Below are positions 7,736 through 15,059 of a stretch of DNA of 22,098 nt, in pieces (position 1 is the stretch's first letter; each line of letters starts with the position of its first letter). Location of the stretch: IMG/VR virus record IMGVR_UViG_3300009686_000025, positions 1 through 22,098 of that record; one strand, given 5' to 3'. The stretch is from a virus. The position numbers were made by a program, and so were the translations under genes. Below the pieces are notes generated by a model. The model worked only from the letters and a program-made list of their open reading frames with translations, was not told where the DNA came from and did no database searches.

Positions 7736-8042
7736 GTTTATGGATTATGTTTTATCAGACTTAAACACTCTCATTAACAGTGATGAATTTGCAGAAATAC
7801 ACAATGTTGATGGTAAAGATGTCTCAGTTATAGTCGATAATGACAAGTTGCAAGAACGTAGCAAGAAGGAGTTTGATGGCTTAAGTGTCGGAGAGCTCCT
7901 TTATTTTGCAAAAGTATCTGATCTAGCAAAGAAACCAATGCAGGACTCGGTTCAATTATTTGATAAAAGACCATATTTGGTTTTCAACGTTAGAGAAGAT
8001 AATGGACTTTATGAAATCATTCTTCAGCAGAATAGAGGGTGA
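7728..8042 (+). CDS. Head-tail connector, lambda gpFII-like
   Basis: This 104-residue protein is likely the head-completion or stopper protein that provides the docking site for the tail. Its C-terminal half has the connector beta-barrel pattern: YFAKVSDLAKKPMQDSVQLF, then KRPYLVFNVREDNGLYEIIL. This reads as a hydrolase-free small barrel that ends each domain with a V..V.ed.G.Y.I.L strand. The position after capsid and FI-like genes supports this. The SD is weak (GATGTGAT about 8 nt upstream), so translation may depend on coupling with the overlapping upstream gene. ATG 7740 is an alternative start. Confidence 0.7.
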   Translation: MAKFMDYVLSDLNTLINSDEFAEIHNVDGKDVSVIVDNDKLQERSKKEFDGLSVGELLYFAKVSDLAKKPMQDSVQLFDKRPYLVFNVREDNGLYEIILQQNRG

Positions 8043-8046
8043 TGAT

Positions 8047-8673
8047 ATGGGAAGAAATTCAGCAATTATAGATATTGATACTACTCAAATTGAGCGCCTT
8101 ACAAAAGAACTAAAAGGGTATGAGAAGGAAGTCGCAGAAGCAACAAGGCTTGCTTTAAATCGTACCATTGATTTCACAATAACTCAGGCAGGACGCGAAG
8201 TATCAAATCTGTATGCTGTTAAACAAAAGGAAGTTAAAGATAGTTTTAATGGAGGCATAAAAAAGCCTACTAAAACTAAACTTGAAGCTTCAATTATGTC
8301 AAAAGGCCATACTTTAAGCCTTGCACACTTCCCATTCACTCCCAAAACTGCAAAGCGAGGTAAGAAAAGTGTTTTTCAGAATGCAGTATTCGTAAAAATC
8401 AAAAAGGCAAGAGGAAGTGTACTAGTCAAAAATGGATTTGTTGGCCACACAGGAGCGACCTCTGCAGAGAAAACTCAGTATAATGTTTTTATGCGTGAAG
8501 GCAAGAAAAGGCTTCCGATTATGCCGATTAGAACGCTTTCAATTCCACAGATGATCACAAATGATAATGTTGGAGAAAAAATAAGTCTGGCAGCATCTCA
8601 AAAACTAAATGAGAGACTGGAGCATGAAGTAGTTAGGATAATGACAAGTACACAGAAGAAGGTGAGCAAATGA
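8047..8673 (+). CDS. Minor tail protein Z-like (gpZ family) neck protein
   Basis: This 208-residue basic protein has a helical N-terminus (IERLTKELKGYEKEVAEATR, ALNRTIDFTITQAGREV) and a beta-rich middle containing LSLAHFPFTPKTAKRGKK and VFVKIKKARGSVLVKNGFVG. It ends with a Lys/Arg-rich helix. This layout is typical of gpZ and similar tail-completion proteins, which act at the head-tail joint. The upstream in-frame extension back to 7960 lies inside the previous gene and lacks an SD; ATG 8047 has GGGTGATGAT directly upstream. It overlaps the next gene by 4 nt (ATGA). Confidence 0.75.
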   Translation: MGRNSAIIDIDTTQIERLTKELKGYEKEVAEATRLALNRTIDFTITQAGREVSNLYAVKQKEVKDSFNGGIKKPTKTKLEASIMSKGHTLSLAHFPFTPKTAKRGKKSVFQNAVFVKIKKARGSVLVKNGFVGHTGATSAEKTQYNVFMREGKKRLPIMPIRTLSIPQMITNDNVGEKISLAASQKLNERLEHEVVRIMTSTQKKVSK

Positions 8674-9200
8674 GTGTAATGGAACTGGACATATTAAAAG
8701 AGTTTCTTGAGAGCAACGTTGCAAACACAATTAAACTGCAAAAGCCTTCTGATGACAATGTTGAGTTGTACGAACTTGTCAATCCTTCTGTTCATGTTGG
8801 ATGGATTCCTCCAAAAGGTTTTTTACCAGAAGGAATGGAAACTTCAATCCCATGTCTCATTGTTGGACTTGATGATGGTGATAGTGATACGAATAGTTCA
8901 AACATGAATATTCGCGTTTCTGCGGCCATATATAGTCCTGGTGAGCATGTACTTAATGGAGATCTGGTTGAATTTAATCCGAGCTTTAACGGGTATAGGG
9001 ATTTAATGAATTTGGTAGACAGAACGGTTACTGAACTTATGAAGAACCCAATAATAGCTCAAAAAATATCTGTAAGTAGATCCTTAAAATGGGGCATGTA
9101 TGAAGAAAATCCATATCCGTATTGGTATGGATGGATACGCTTCAGTATAAGTACAGCTCCGCAATCATATGTGCAATCTATTGCACAGCAATATTTATAA
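8670..9200 (+). CDS. Probable tail terminator/completion protein
   Basis: This 176-residue protein lies between the neck protein and the sheath, where tail terminator (tube-end) proteins are usually encoded. It begins with a helix (MELDILKEFLESNV) followed by alternating beta strands: YELVNPSVHVGWIPPKGFLP, SIPCLIVGLDDGDSD, MNIRVSAAIYSPGEH. A helix follows (GYRDLMNLVDRTVTELMKN), then PYWYGWIRFSIST. That alpha/beta arrangement is common in terminators such as lambda gpU. I do not recognise the exact family, so the role rests on position and fold impression. The start is ATG 8670 with AAGAAGGTGAG upstream. Confidence 0.55.
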   Translation: MSVMELDILKEFLESNVANTIKLQKPSDDNVELYELVNPSVHVGWIPPKGFLPEGMETSIPCLIVGLDDGDSDTNSSNMNIRVSAAIYSPGEHVLNGDLVEFNPSFNGYRDLMNLVDRTVTELMKNPIIAQKISVSRSLKWGMYEENPYPYWYGWIRFSISTAPQSYVQSIAQQYL

Positions 9201-9215
9201 GAAAGGGGCGATATC

Positions 9216-10664
9216 ATGCCATACAAACATGGTTCATTTGCCGAAATGCAAGCAACAAAGGATTTTGTAAGCTCAGTTATTGGAACAACTCCAGTTTATA
9301 TTGGGATACTTCCAGTTCATCAGCTTATGGATTTTTCCAACAAAGTTAATACGCCTATTTTAGTAAACAGCTTCTCTGATGCAGTAATGAAATGTGGATG
9401 GAATGATTCGAATTGGGCTAACTTTGATTTGTGCGAGGCAATATATGCACATTTTAAAAACAGCATACAACCCATCGGACCAATAATCTTAGTTAATGTT
9501 TTGGATCCAGCAACAAAAAAAGCTACCGCAAAAACGGCTGTTGTTACAATAACAAACGGAGTTGGAGAAATTGCCAACGACAAAGTAATACTGAAGACAT
9601 GTGCTATAGCTTCCAAAGTTCTTGGCACTGACTTTAGTGTTGAATATTCAACCGATGGTAGCAAAGTAATTGTAAAAGCTATTACAACTCTTGCCGCATC
9701 TGTAACTGTGACTTTCGATGAAGTTACTCCCAGTACATTAGTTGCTGCAGATATCATTGGTGGTACGAACTCAACAACAGGCGCAAAGACAGGGATATCT
9801 TGTGTGGATTTGGTGTATATAATGCACAATCTTATACCGAATATACTGTGCTCTCCTGGATGGAGCTTCAATCAAACCGTAGATGCAGCACTTAAGGCAG
9901 CAAGTCAAAAAATAAATGGACATTGGTACGCATGGGTAAATAGCGATTTGGTTACAGACTCCAATGCTGATACGATAACAAAGGCGCAAGAATGGAAAGT
10001 AGCTAACGCATATACTGGAGCAGGTGAGGCTCCATGTTGGCCAATGGCTAAAAATGTGAATCGTAAATTTCATTTATCAACATTGGCAACAGTTGTTATG
10101 CAGCAGGTGGATTCATCTCATGATGGGGTGCCTTATGAAACTCCATCAAACAAGCCAATTGATATTACAGGTGTATGCCTTGCTGCAGGAACTGACCTCA
10201 CATATGATCAGGTACAGGCGAATGATTTGAATAGCAAAGGAATTCGTACAGCTACATATTGGGGTGGCCGTTGGGTTCTTTGGGGACCACACACTGGAGC
10301 TTTTGAATATGGTAAGGATATGGATGCAAGAGATAAATTTGATAGTAGCGTCCGAATGATTTATCACATCATGAATGACTTCCAAAAGAGATATGGTACC
10401 AAAGTAGATATGCCAATGAGTAGAAGCATGGTTGATACCATACTTAATGATTATCAGATGTTTCTTGATAGTCTAATTAGTACCGGTGCATTACTTTTTG
10501 CAAAAATCGAATTTACCGAAACCAGCAATCCAGTTAGCGATATTGTTGAGGGTGATTTTGACTTTGATATTAGTACAACAACAACTCCACCTGGTAAGTC
10601 TATTACTGCGAAAGTACAGTACACATCAGCTGGAATAGAAGCTCTAATGGGGGGTGAATCTTAA
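9216..10664 (+). CDS. Contractile tail sheath protein
   Basis: This 482-residue protein should polymerise around the tail tube and contract to drive it through the cell envelope. The C-terminal third carries recognisable sheath features: the LTYDQVQANDLNSKGIRTA region, YWGGRWVLWGPHTGAFEY, and FDSSVRMIYHIMNDFQKRYG. A Ser/Thr-rich beta stretch at about residues 98-190 looks like a surface protrusion domain inserted into the core. It establishes that the tail is of the contractile (myovirus) type. SD AAAGGGG lies 8 nt before ATG 9216. It overlaps the tube gene by one base (TAATG), the usual sheath-tube pairing. Confidence 0.93.
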   Translation: MPYKHGSFAEMQATKDFVSSVIGTTPVYIGILPVHQLMDFSNKVNTPILVNSFSDAVMKCGWNDSNWANFDLCEAIYAHFKNSIQPIGPIILVNVLDPATKKATAKTAVVTITNGVGEIANDKVILKTCAIASKVLGTDFSVEYSTDGSKVIVKAITTLAASVTVTFDEVTPSTLVAADIIGGTNSTTGAKTGISCVDLVYIMHNLIPNILCSPGWSFNQTVDAALKAASQKINGHWYAWVNSDLVTDSNADTITKAQEWKVANAYTGAGEAPCWPMAKNVNRKFHLSTLATVVMQQVDSSHDGVPYETPSNKPIDITGVCLAAGTDLTYDQVQANDLNSKGIRTATYWGGRWVLWGPHTGAFEYGKDMDARDKFDSSVRMIYHIMNDFQKRYGTKVDMPMSRSMVDTILNDYQMFLDSLISTGALLFAKIEFTETSNPVSDIVEGDFDFDISTTTTPPGKSITAKVQYTSAGIEALMGGES

Positions 10665-11167
10665 TGTTTTCAGGTAATGTAATTGCTCATAAAGTCTATG
10701 GTGATGGAAATGAAGTTGGAGACAATATTTCTTGCCAGCTTCCATCAGTAGAGGTTGCTTCATCAGAGCTAAAGGGTGCAGGCATCATGGGAACAATAGA
10801 TGCTCCTTCACTTGGGCAGATTAACAGTTTAACTTTTTCAATGTCTCAGCGTTCTATTAACAAAGATTCAGCTCAACTATCGGCCCCAGGAGTACACAAT
10901 ATAGAACTGAGATTTGCAAAGGAAGTAATAACTGGTGATGGTGCCACAGTTCCAGAGGGAACAAAGGTATTTATTTCAGGAATGTCAAAAAAATTAGATC
11001 CAGGCAAAGTAGAATCAGCGTCAACCATGGATGGCTCTCTTGAATTCGAGGTCATAAGATACAGAATAGTCATCGCTGGTGTGGAAGTCTTGCTGATTGA
11101 CAAACTAAACTACATCTACAAAATAAACGGTGTAGATTATATGAAAAATGTTAAAGCAGCTCTTTAA
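10664..11167 (+). CDS. Major tail tube protein, P2 gpFII-like
   Basis: This 167-residue protein forms the inner tube. It has the P2 FII-type pattern: an N-terminal acidic beta segment (KVYGDGNEVGDNISCQLPSV), a SSELKGAGIMGTIDAPSLGQ loop, a long strand with FSMSQRSINKD, and a C-terminal strand region ending KINGVDYMKNVKAAL. Its size matches P2 FII (172). It directly follows the sheath gene. Its SD is GGGGGTGA about 7 nt upstream. Its final codons form the left arm of a terminator-like hairpin (11153-11180), which could raise the abundance of sheath-tube transcripts relative to later genes. Confidence 0.9.
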   Translation: MFSGNVIAHKVYGDGNEVGDNISCQLPSVEVASSELKGAGIMGTIDAPSLGQINSLTFSMSQRSINKDSAQLSAPGVHNIELRFAKEVITGDGATVPEGTKVFISGMSKKLDPGKVESASTMDGSLEFEVIRYRIVIAGVEVLLIDKLNYIYKINGVDYMKNVKAAL

Positions 11168-11180
11168 AAGGGCTGCTTTT
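11153..11180 (+). terminator. Hairpin with T-run overlapping the tail tube stop codon
   Basis: AAAGCAGC (11153-11160) pairs perfectly with GCTGCTTT (11172-11179). Three more pairs (T-G, C-G, T-A) close a 5-nt loop TTAAA, and a short T run ends at 11180. The TAA stop (11165-11167) lies in the apical part, so a terminating ribosome would cover the structure. It is likely a leaky terminator or an mRNA-stabilising 3' element marking the end of the abundant sheath/tube message. Confidence 0.6.
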
Positions 11181-11197
11181 CATTAGAAGGAGAAAAC

Positions 11198-11539
11198 GTG
11201 AATAAAATACTTAAATTATCCAAACCAATCGATATTAATGGAAAAAAAGTGAGTGAAGTACCTTATGACATCGAGGGAATGACTGTAAAAGATAAAATTA
11301 ATGCGGGTAAAGCAATGAAAACTGCAGGTGTCCCTATGTCCACTGCTGAGGAATTAGATCCTGATTATCATTCATATCTTTTTGCCGCAGCTGTATCTAA
11401 AGCTGACTCATCAATTGATATTACAGACGTAATGAGGATAAATGCTAAAGATGCTCAGAAAGGTAGTAGTGAGGTAAGAAATTTTTTCTATCTAGATTCG
11501 GAGGATTCGTCCCAGACGACTACTTTCGAAGATCAATAA
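11198..11539 (+). CDS. Tail assembly chaperone, short form (gpG / P2 gpE analogue)
   Basis: This 113-residue protein is encoded between tube and tape measure genes, the invariant place of tail assembly chaperones that coat the tape measure during tube assembly. It has an N-terminal beta segment (LKLSKPIDINGKKVSEVPYD), a helical middle, and an acidic tail (LDSEDSSQTTTFEDQ) of the kind seen in the unshifted form. The start is GTG 11198 with AAGGAG (11187-11192). Near its end the reading frame crosses a double slippery sequence that would give a longer form (next entries). Confidence 0.8.
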   Translation: MNKILKLSKPIDINGKKVSEVPYDIEGMTVKDKINAGKAMKTAGVPMSTAEELDPDYHSYLFAAAVSKADSSIDITDVMRINAKDAQKGSSEVRNFFYLDSEDSSQTTTFEDQ

Positions 11540-11673
11540 GTCAAATAATTCTAAACACTTCAACGTCGGCTGAATTTTGTTTCAATTCAACTTTGTATGA
11601 CTTTGTGGAATTTTTTGAGGATGCATGTAATGAAGCAGAACGCATGAAAAAGGCAGGTGGTAAACATGGCTAG
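11198..11673 (+). CDS. Tail assembly chaperone, -1 frameshift fusion form (gpGT / P2 gpE' analogue)
   Basis: Slippage by -1 at 11482-11488 would join residues 1-97 of the short form to 61 residues in the -1 frame ending at TAG 11671-11673, giving about 158 residues. The extension has no start codon or SD of its own. It reads LSRFGGFVPDDYFRRSISQI and ends FFEDACNEAERMKKAGGKHG, with the acidic helix then RMKK-GG tail typical of frameshifted chaperone extensions. It runs up to and 8 nt into the tape measure gene, filling what would otherwise be a gap of about 125 bp. Lambda G/GT and P2 E/E' use the same -1 mechanism. The coding potential is seen directly; slippage is inferred. Confidence 0.78.
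11479..11488 (+). promoter_or_regulatory. Programmed -1 ribosomal frameshift site
   Basis: The 10-nt run AAATTTTTTC, read in the zero frame as aga aat ttt ttc, holds two overlapping X XXY YYZ heptamers: A AAT TTT (11479-11485) and T TTT TTC (11482-11488). P2 E/E' uses the closely related T TTT TTG. An SD-like GAGGT (11471-11475) lies 6 nt before the second heptamer and could stimulate slippage. A small TCGTC/GACGA hairpin (11507-11519) lies 18 nt downstream. Confidence 0.78.
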
Positions 11674-13393
11674 TACGAAGGAAATAAGGGCGCTTATTAC
11701 ACTTGCTGGTAAGCTGGATCCTTCATTGCAATCAGCAATGCTTAAGGCAACGAATCAACAAAATAAATTCACTCAAAATGCAAAAAAATCTGGAACATCT
11801 TTGTCCTTGGTTGGCCAGATTGCAAAGGGTGTATTCGCAGGCAATATTTTGACTAGAGGTGTTAGCTTAGCAGTTAATGGGCTTAAAAATATGTCAGGCG
11901 AGGGTCTTGAATTAGCATCTAGTTTGTCTGAGGTTCAGAATGTCGTAGATACAACCTTTGTCGGTAATGCGAAGCAGATTAATCAATGGTCTAAGACAGC
12001 ACTAGATGCTTTTGGATTATCTGAGCTGCAAGCAAAACAGTATACCGGTACGTTAGGTGCAATGTTCAAGAGCAGTGGAATAGCAAGCCAATATTCATTG
12101 AGGATGTCAAAGGATCTATCTGGATTATCAGGTGATTTTGCATCATTTTATAATTTAGATAGCAAAACGGCCTTCGACAAGATACGTTCTGGTATATCTG
12201 GAGAAACAGAGCCATTAAAACAACTTGGTATTAACATGTCTGTTGCAAACTTGCAGGCATTTGCATTATCTAAGGGTATAAAAACGCAATACTCTAACAT
12301 GGATCAAGCCTCGCAGACAATGTTGCGGTATAACTATTTAATGACTGTGTCTAAGGATGCACAAGGCGATTTTGCTAAAACTTTGGATACTTCATATGCA
12401 AATCAAAAGAGGTTGTTTGATACCAAAATTCAAGAAACCATAGCTAAAATTGCCACAAAATCAATGCCATTATTAACAAATGGACTAAAGTTTGTTAATC
12501 AATTAATGGATAAAATTGATGTTGATAGAATTGGAAATGGGATTGCTACAGCAGCTAATTATGCTGTTATGTTCCTTAGTGGGGCTAAAGAAGTATTTAA
12601 TTTTATTTCAGAGAATTGGTCAACATTAACTCCAATAATCTTTGGAATTGTAGGAGCTATGGCAGCGTGGAAAGCAATTACTGTGGGCATGATGATTTAT
12701 CAAGGTGTAATGGCAGGAATAAGAGCTGGAACTATTGCAGCAGCACTTGCTCAATGGGGGCTTAATGCAGCAGTATTAGCAAATCCTATGACTTGGATAG
12801 TAATTGGTGTAGCAGCTGCAATTGGAGTATTGGTAGCAGGCATATATCTATTGTGGAAAAACTGGGATGCAATATCAGCTTTTATTGTTGGAATTTGGCA
12901 AAACAATGTCCTTCCATTTTTCATGGGAGTCGGAACTTTTTTCAGTGGCCTATGGAGTGGAATAGTTAATGGAATCAAGGATGGATTCTTTTCGGCTATT
13001 AATTGGGTTTTAGAAAAGTTTAATTGGTTAATAGAAAAAGCAAACCTAATACCTGGCATTAATATACCACTAATACCTACAATACAAACATCTGGCGGTA
13101 TGGAACAATATGCTGCAGGTGGATTTGCCAATAAACCTTCAATTTTTGGTGAAGCTGGCCCAGAGGCAGCAATACCTATTAAGCGAACACCAAGAAGCTT
13201 AGCATTACTAGATAGAACTGCTGAGCTACTGGGTGTAAATAAGCAAGGAAATGGATTTAATTTTACATTCAGTCCTTCCTATAGTGGAGGGACTACGCAG
13301 GAGGTTAAATCTGAGTTTAGTAGGCAAAAGGAAGAGCTCAGAGAGATGATTGAAGAAATATTGAGAGATGGGGGGAGACCAAGCTTTGGCTAA
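11666..13393 (+). CDS. Tail tape measure protein
   Basis: This 575-residue protein sets tail length. It has a typical tape-measure core in the first 230 residues (FAGNILTRGVSLAVNGLKNM, a SLSEVQNVVDTTF motif, SGETEPLKQLGINMS). A long hydrophobic segment at about 320-430 follows, including VIGVAAAIGVLVAGIYLLW, probably the membrane-active part released on infection. The end is flexible and Gly-rich, with EQYAAGGFANKPSIFGEAGP. At about 1.5 angstroms per residue the tail would be roughly 85 nm. ATG 11666 follows an AGGTGG SD; the longer GTG start at 11657 overlaps that SD. It overlaps the frameshift product by 8 nt and the tail X gene by 8 nt. Confidence 0.92.
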   Translation: MASTKEIRALITLAGKLDPSLQSAMLKATNQQNKFTQNAKKSGTSLSLVGQIAKGVFAGNILTRGVSLAVNGLKNMSGEGLELASSLSEVQNVVDTTFVGNAKQINQWSKTALDAFGLSELQAKQYTGTLGAMFKSSGIASQYSLRMSKDLSGLSGDFASFYNLDSKTAFDKIRSGISGETEPLKQLGINMSVANLQAFALSKGIKTQYSNMDQASQTMLRYNYLMTVSKDAQGDFAKTLDTSYANQKRLFDTKIQETIAKIATKSMPLLTNGLKFVNQLMDKIDVDRIGNGIATAANYAVMFLSGAKEVFNFISENWSTLTPIIFGIVGAMAAWKAITVGMMIYQGVMAGIRAGTIAAALAQWGLNAAVLANPMTWIVIGVAAAIGVLVAGIYLLWKNWDAISAFIVGIWQNNVLPFFMGVGTFFSGLWSGIVNGIKDGFFSAINWVLEKFNWLIEKANLIPGINIPLIPTIQTSGGMEQYAAGGFANKPSIFGEAGPEAAIPIKRTPRSLALLDRTAELLGVNKQGNGFNFTFSPSYSGGTTQEVKSEFSRQKEELREMIEEILRDGGRPSFG

Positions 13394-13595
13394 TTATTTT
13401 AATTATACAACAATGCGCGGTGATACATTTGATATCCTGGCTCTTGATGCTTATAACGAAGAGTTTAAGGCAGATGTTATCATCAAGGCCAATCCTCAAC
13501 ACTCCGGTGTTATTATTTTTGATGCAGGAGTAGTTCTAAAAATACCTATTATTGAAGAGCAATCATCAGACACATTGCCACCATGGAAGAGGTGA
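13386..13595 (+). CDS. Tail protein X (LysM-like baseplate hub associate)
   Basis: This 69-residue protein matches the short tail-X pattern: YTTMRGDTFDILALDAYNEE, then IIKANPQHSGVIIFDAGVVL and KIPII. P2 gpX-like proteins have a LysM-type fold and are placed with the hub and tape measure ends. A TTG start at 13386 is preferred: a GGGGGGAG SD (13370-13377) lies 8 nt upstream, and the product begins just before the conserved TT-RGD segment. The ATG at 13368 would overlap this SD and add six residues. It overlaps the tape measure stop by 8 nt. Confidence 0.85.
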   Translation: MANYFNYTTMRGDTFDILALDAYNEEFKADVIIKANPQHSGVIIFDAGVVLKIPIIEEQSSDTLPPWKR

Positions 13596-13599
13596 TATT

Positions 13600-14514
13600 T
13601 TGCAGATAATATATCAGGGCAAAGACATAAACAATGCAGTTGAAGTAAAGGCTGCAAGTATTACTGATAATGCAGGTGGGATTGCTGACAGTGTGGATAT
13701 GACCTTTGCTGACACAGAAAAGCTTTGGGGTAAATGGAATCCACATAAGAATGATACTGTACAGCTAAAAAATGATGGCTTTGATTCAGGCATAATGTTT
13801 GTTGACGAATTGCAGCAAGAGCGCGGAATATTTACTATACGCGCTCTATCAATTCCACAGGAAGCTAAAACTGAAAAAACTAGGACCTGGGAGAAAGTTA
13901 GGTTCCTGGAGCTGGCTCTTGATACTTGCAAAAACAATGGATTTACTTTGCAGACGTTTGGCGTTGAAAATTGGCTGTATGAAAGAGTTGATCAGATAGA
14001 CATTGCAGACTTTGTTTTTCTGTCACATCGCTGCATGCTCGAAGGGTATGTGCTAAAACTTACTGATCATAAAGCTGTAATATATTCTGAAAAATATTTG
14101 GAGTCATTACCATCAGTAAAGACGGTAAACCCTGAAGACGTTGACGGAAAATATAAATACTTTAATACATCTCAAAACATATATCATAGCTGCAGAGTGA
14201 CGTACGGCAATATGAAGTATGAGTTTACTCCATCCAATGCACCTGCAGGACCTATTTTGAAAGTCAACAATGTACCTGTTTCAAGCTTAGCTGAAGCTGA
14301 AAGGTTCTGTAAAAACATACTTAGATATCACAACAAGAATGAAGTTAAATTTAAGTTTGATATTGAAATAGACTCTGGACTTGCTGCAGGTAATATGATT
14401 ACGATTAAAAACTTTGGTATGCCTGACGGAACTTATTTCGCAAGTAAAGTTATTCAAGATGTGGCGAATAAAAGAACTTTCTTTGTTCTCCGCAAAACTT
14501 TGGAGGGATATTGA
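13600..14514 (+). CDS. Baseplate hub protein, P2 gpD-like (late control D family)
   Basis: This 304-residue protein is the trimeric hub joining tube to baseplate. Features include an N-terminal beta barrel starting QIIYQGKDINNAVEVKAASI with DSVDMTFADTEKLWGKWNP, the second barrel region with WEKVRFLELALDTCKNNGFT and ERVDQIDIADFVFLSHRCML (LysM/barrel-type linker), and a C-terminal LAAGNMITIKNFGMPDGTYF strand pair. Length and order after X match the gpD family. The TTG start at 13600 follows SD AGAGGTGAT (13588-13596); upstream in-frame ATG 13552 lies inside the X gene and has no SD. No OB-fold spike domain is fused to its C-terminus. Confidence 0.85.
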   Translation: MQIIYQGKDINNAVEVKAASITDNAGGIADSVDMTFADTEKLWGKWNPHKNDTVQLKNDGFDSGIMFVDELQQERGIFTIRALSIPQEAKTEKTRTWEKVRFLELALDTCKNNGFTLQTFGVENWLYERVDQIDIADFVFLSHRCMLEGYVLKLTDHKAVIYSEKYLESLPSVKTVNPEDVDGKYKYFNTSQNIYHSCRVTYGNMKYEFTPSNAPAGPILKVNNVPVSSLAEAERFCKNILRYHNKNEVKFKFDIEIDSGLAAGNMITIKNFGMPDGTYFASKVIQDVANKRTFFVLRKTLEGY

Positions 14515-14516
14515 TT

Positions 14517-15050
14517 ATGGCAATAGCAAGTTTCAGTAAAAAAGTCTTTTCAGTAAGTAGTAACAAGATATATACGTTTTCTGGACTTCAATATAGTTCA
14601 AACTATTCAACTGAGGATCAAGACGTTGAAGGCAAAAAACCATCAACCTATAAAAAGGGTCCTGGACTTAATGCAATGGATTTTTCAGTAAAGCTAGATG
14701 CCTCATTTAAGATCAATCCTAGAAAAGAAATAACCGAATGGGAAAATATTAAGGATGCAGGGATACCATATGTTTTTATTCTTGGGAATAAAGCGTTAGG
14801 AAAAAATAAATGGTTGCTTGTTGATGTGAGTGCATCTGATATGAATATCGATAATGCTGGTAATATTTTATTAGCTAATTTGAGTTTAAAGTTTACTGAA
14901 TACGTAAGAGCTGGTGCAAAGAGTAATAGTGGCAGCCCAAAGACAAAAGCTGCAGGAATAAAAACTCCAGTAGCAGTGGATCCAAATATATTAATGGCAG
15001 TAGCCGAAGAAAAAGCTGCAGCAAAAAGAACTAATCCGGGGATGAATTGA
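14517..15050 (+). CDS. Probable gpU-like tail/baseplate protein
   Basis: This 177-residue protein starts MAIASFSKKVFSVSSNKIYT and contains FSGLQYSSNYSTEDQDVEGK, LNAMDFSVKLDASFKINPRK, GIPYVFILGNKALGKNKWLL and LANLSLKFTEYV. This order (short N-terminal strand, a long beta unit, a G-KNKW-LVDV strand, then a final FTEY) resembles P2 gpU-type proteins, which cap a tail end. The last 45 residues are an Ala/Lys-rich tail. ATG 14517 has SD GGAGGG 9 nt upstream; the TTG at 14511 is too close to it. It occupies the slot where P2 encodes the spike gpV, but it is not spike-like. The family call is moderate. Confidence 0.6.
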   Translation: MAIASFSKKVFSVSSNKIYTFSGLQYSSNYSTEDQDVEGKKPSTYKKGPGLNAMDFSVKLDASFKINPRKEITEWENIKDAGIPYVFILGNKALGKNKWLLVDVSASDMNIDNAGNILLANLSLKFTEYVRAGAKSNSGSPKTKAAGIKTPVAVDPNILMAVAEEKAAAKRTNPGMN

Positions 15051-15059
15051 GGTGGTATT

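Noticed and set aside
9122-9349. Plus-strand open frame across the 8670-gene end and sheath start
   Set aside because: Both underlying genes have good SDs and family support. This frame has a Cys/Ser-rich implausible product and no SD.
9320-9871. Antisense open frame (183 codons) opposite the tail sheath gene
   Set aside because: It is fully covered by the sheath gene, has no ribosome-binding site, and its hydrophobic composition mirrors the sense codons.
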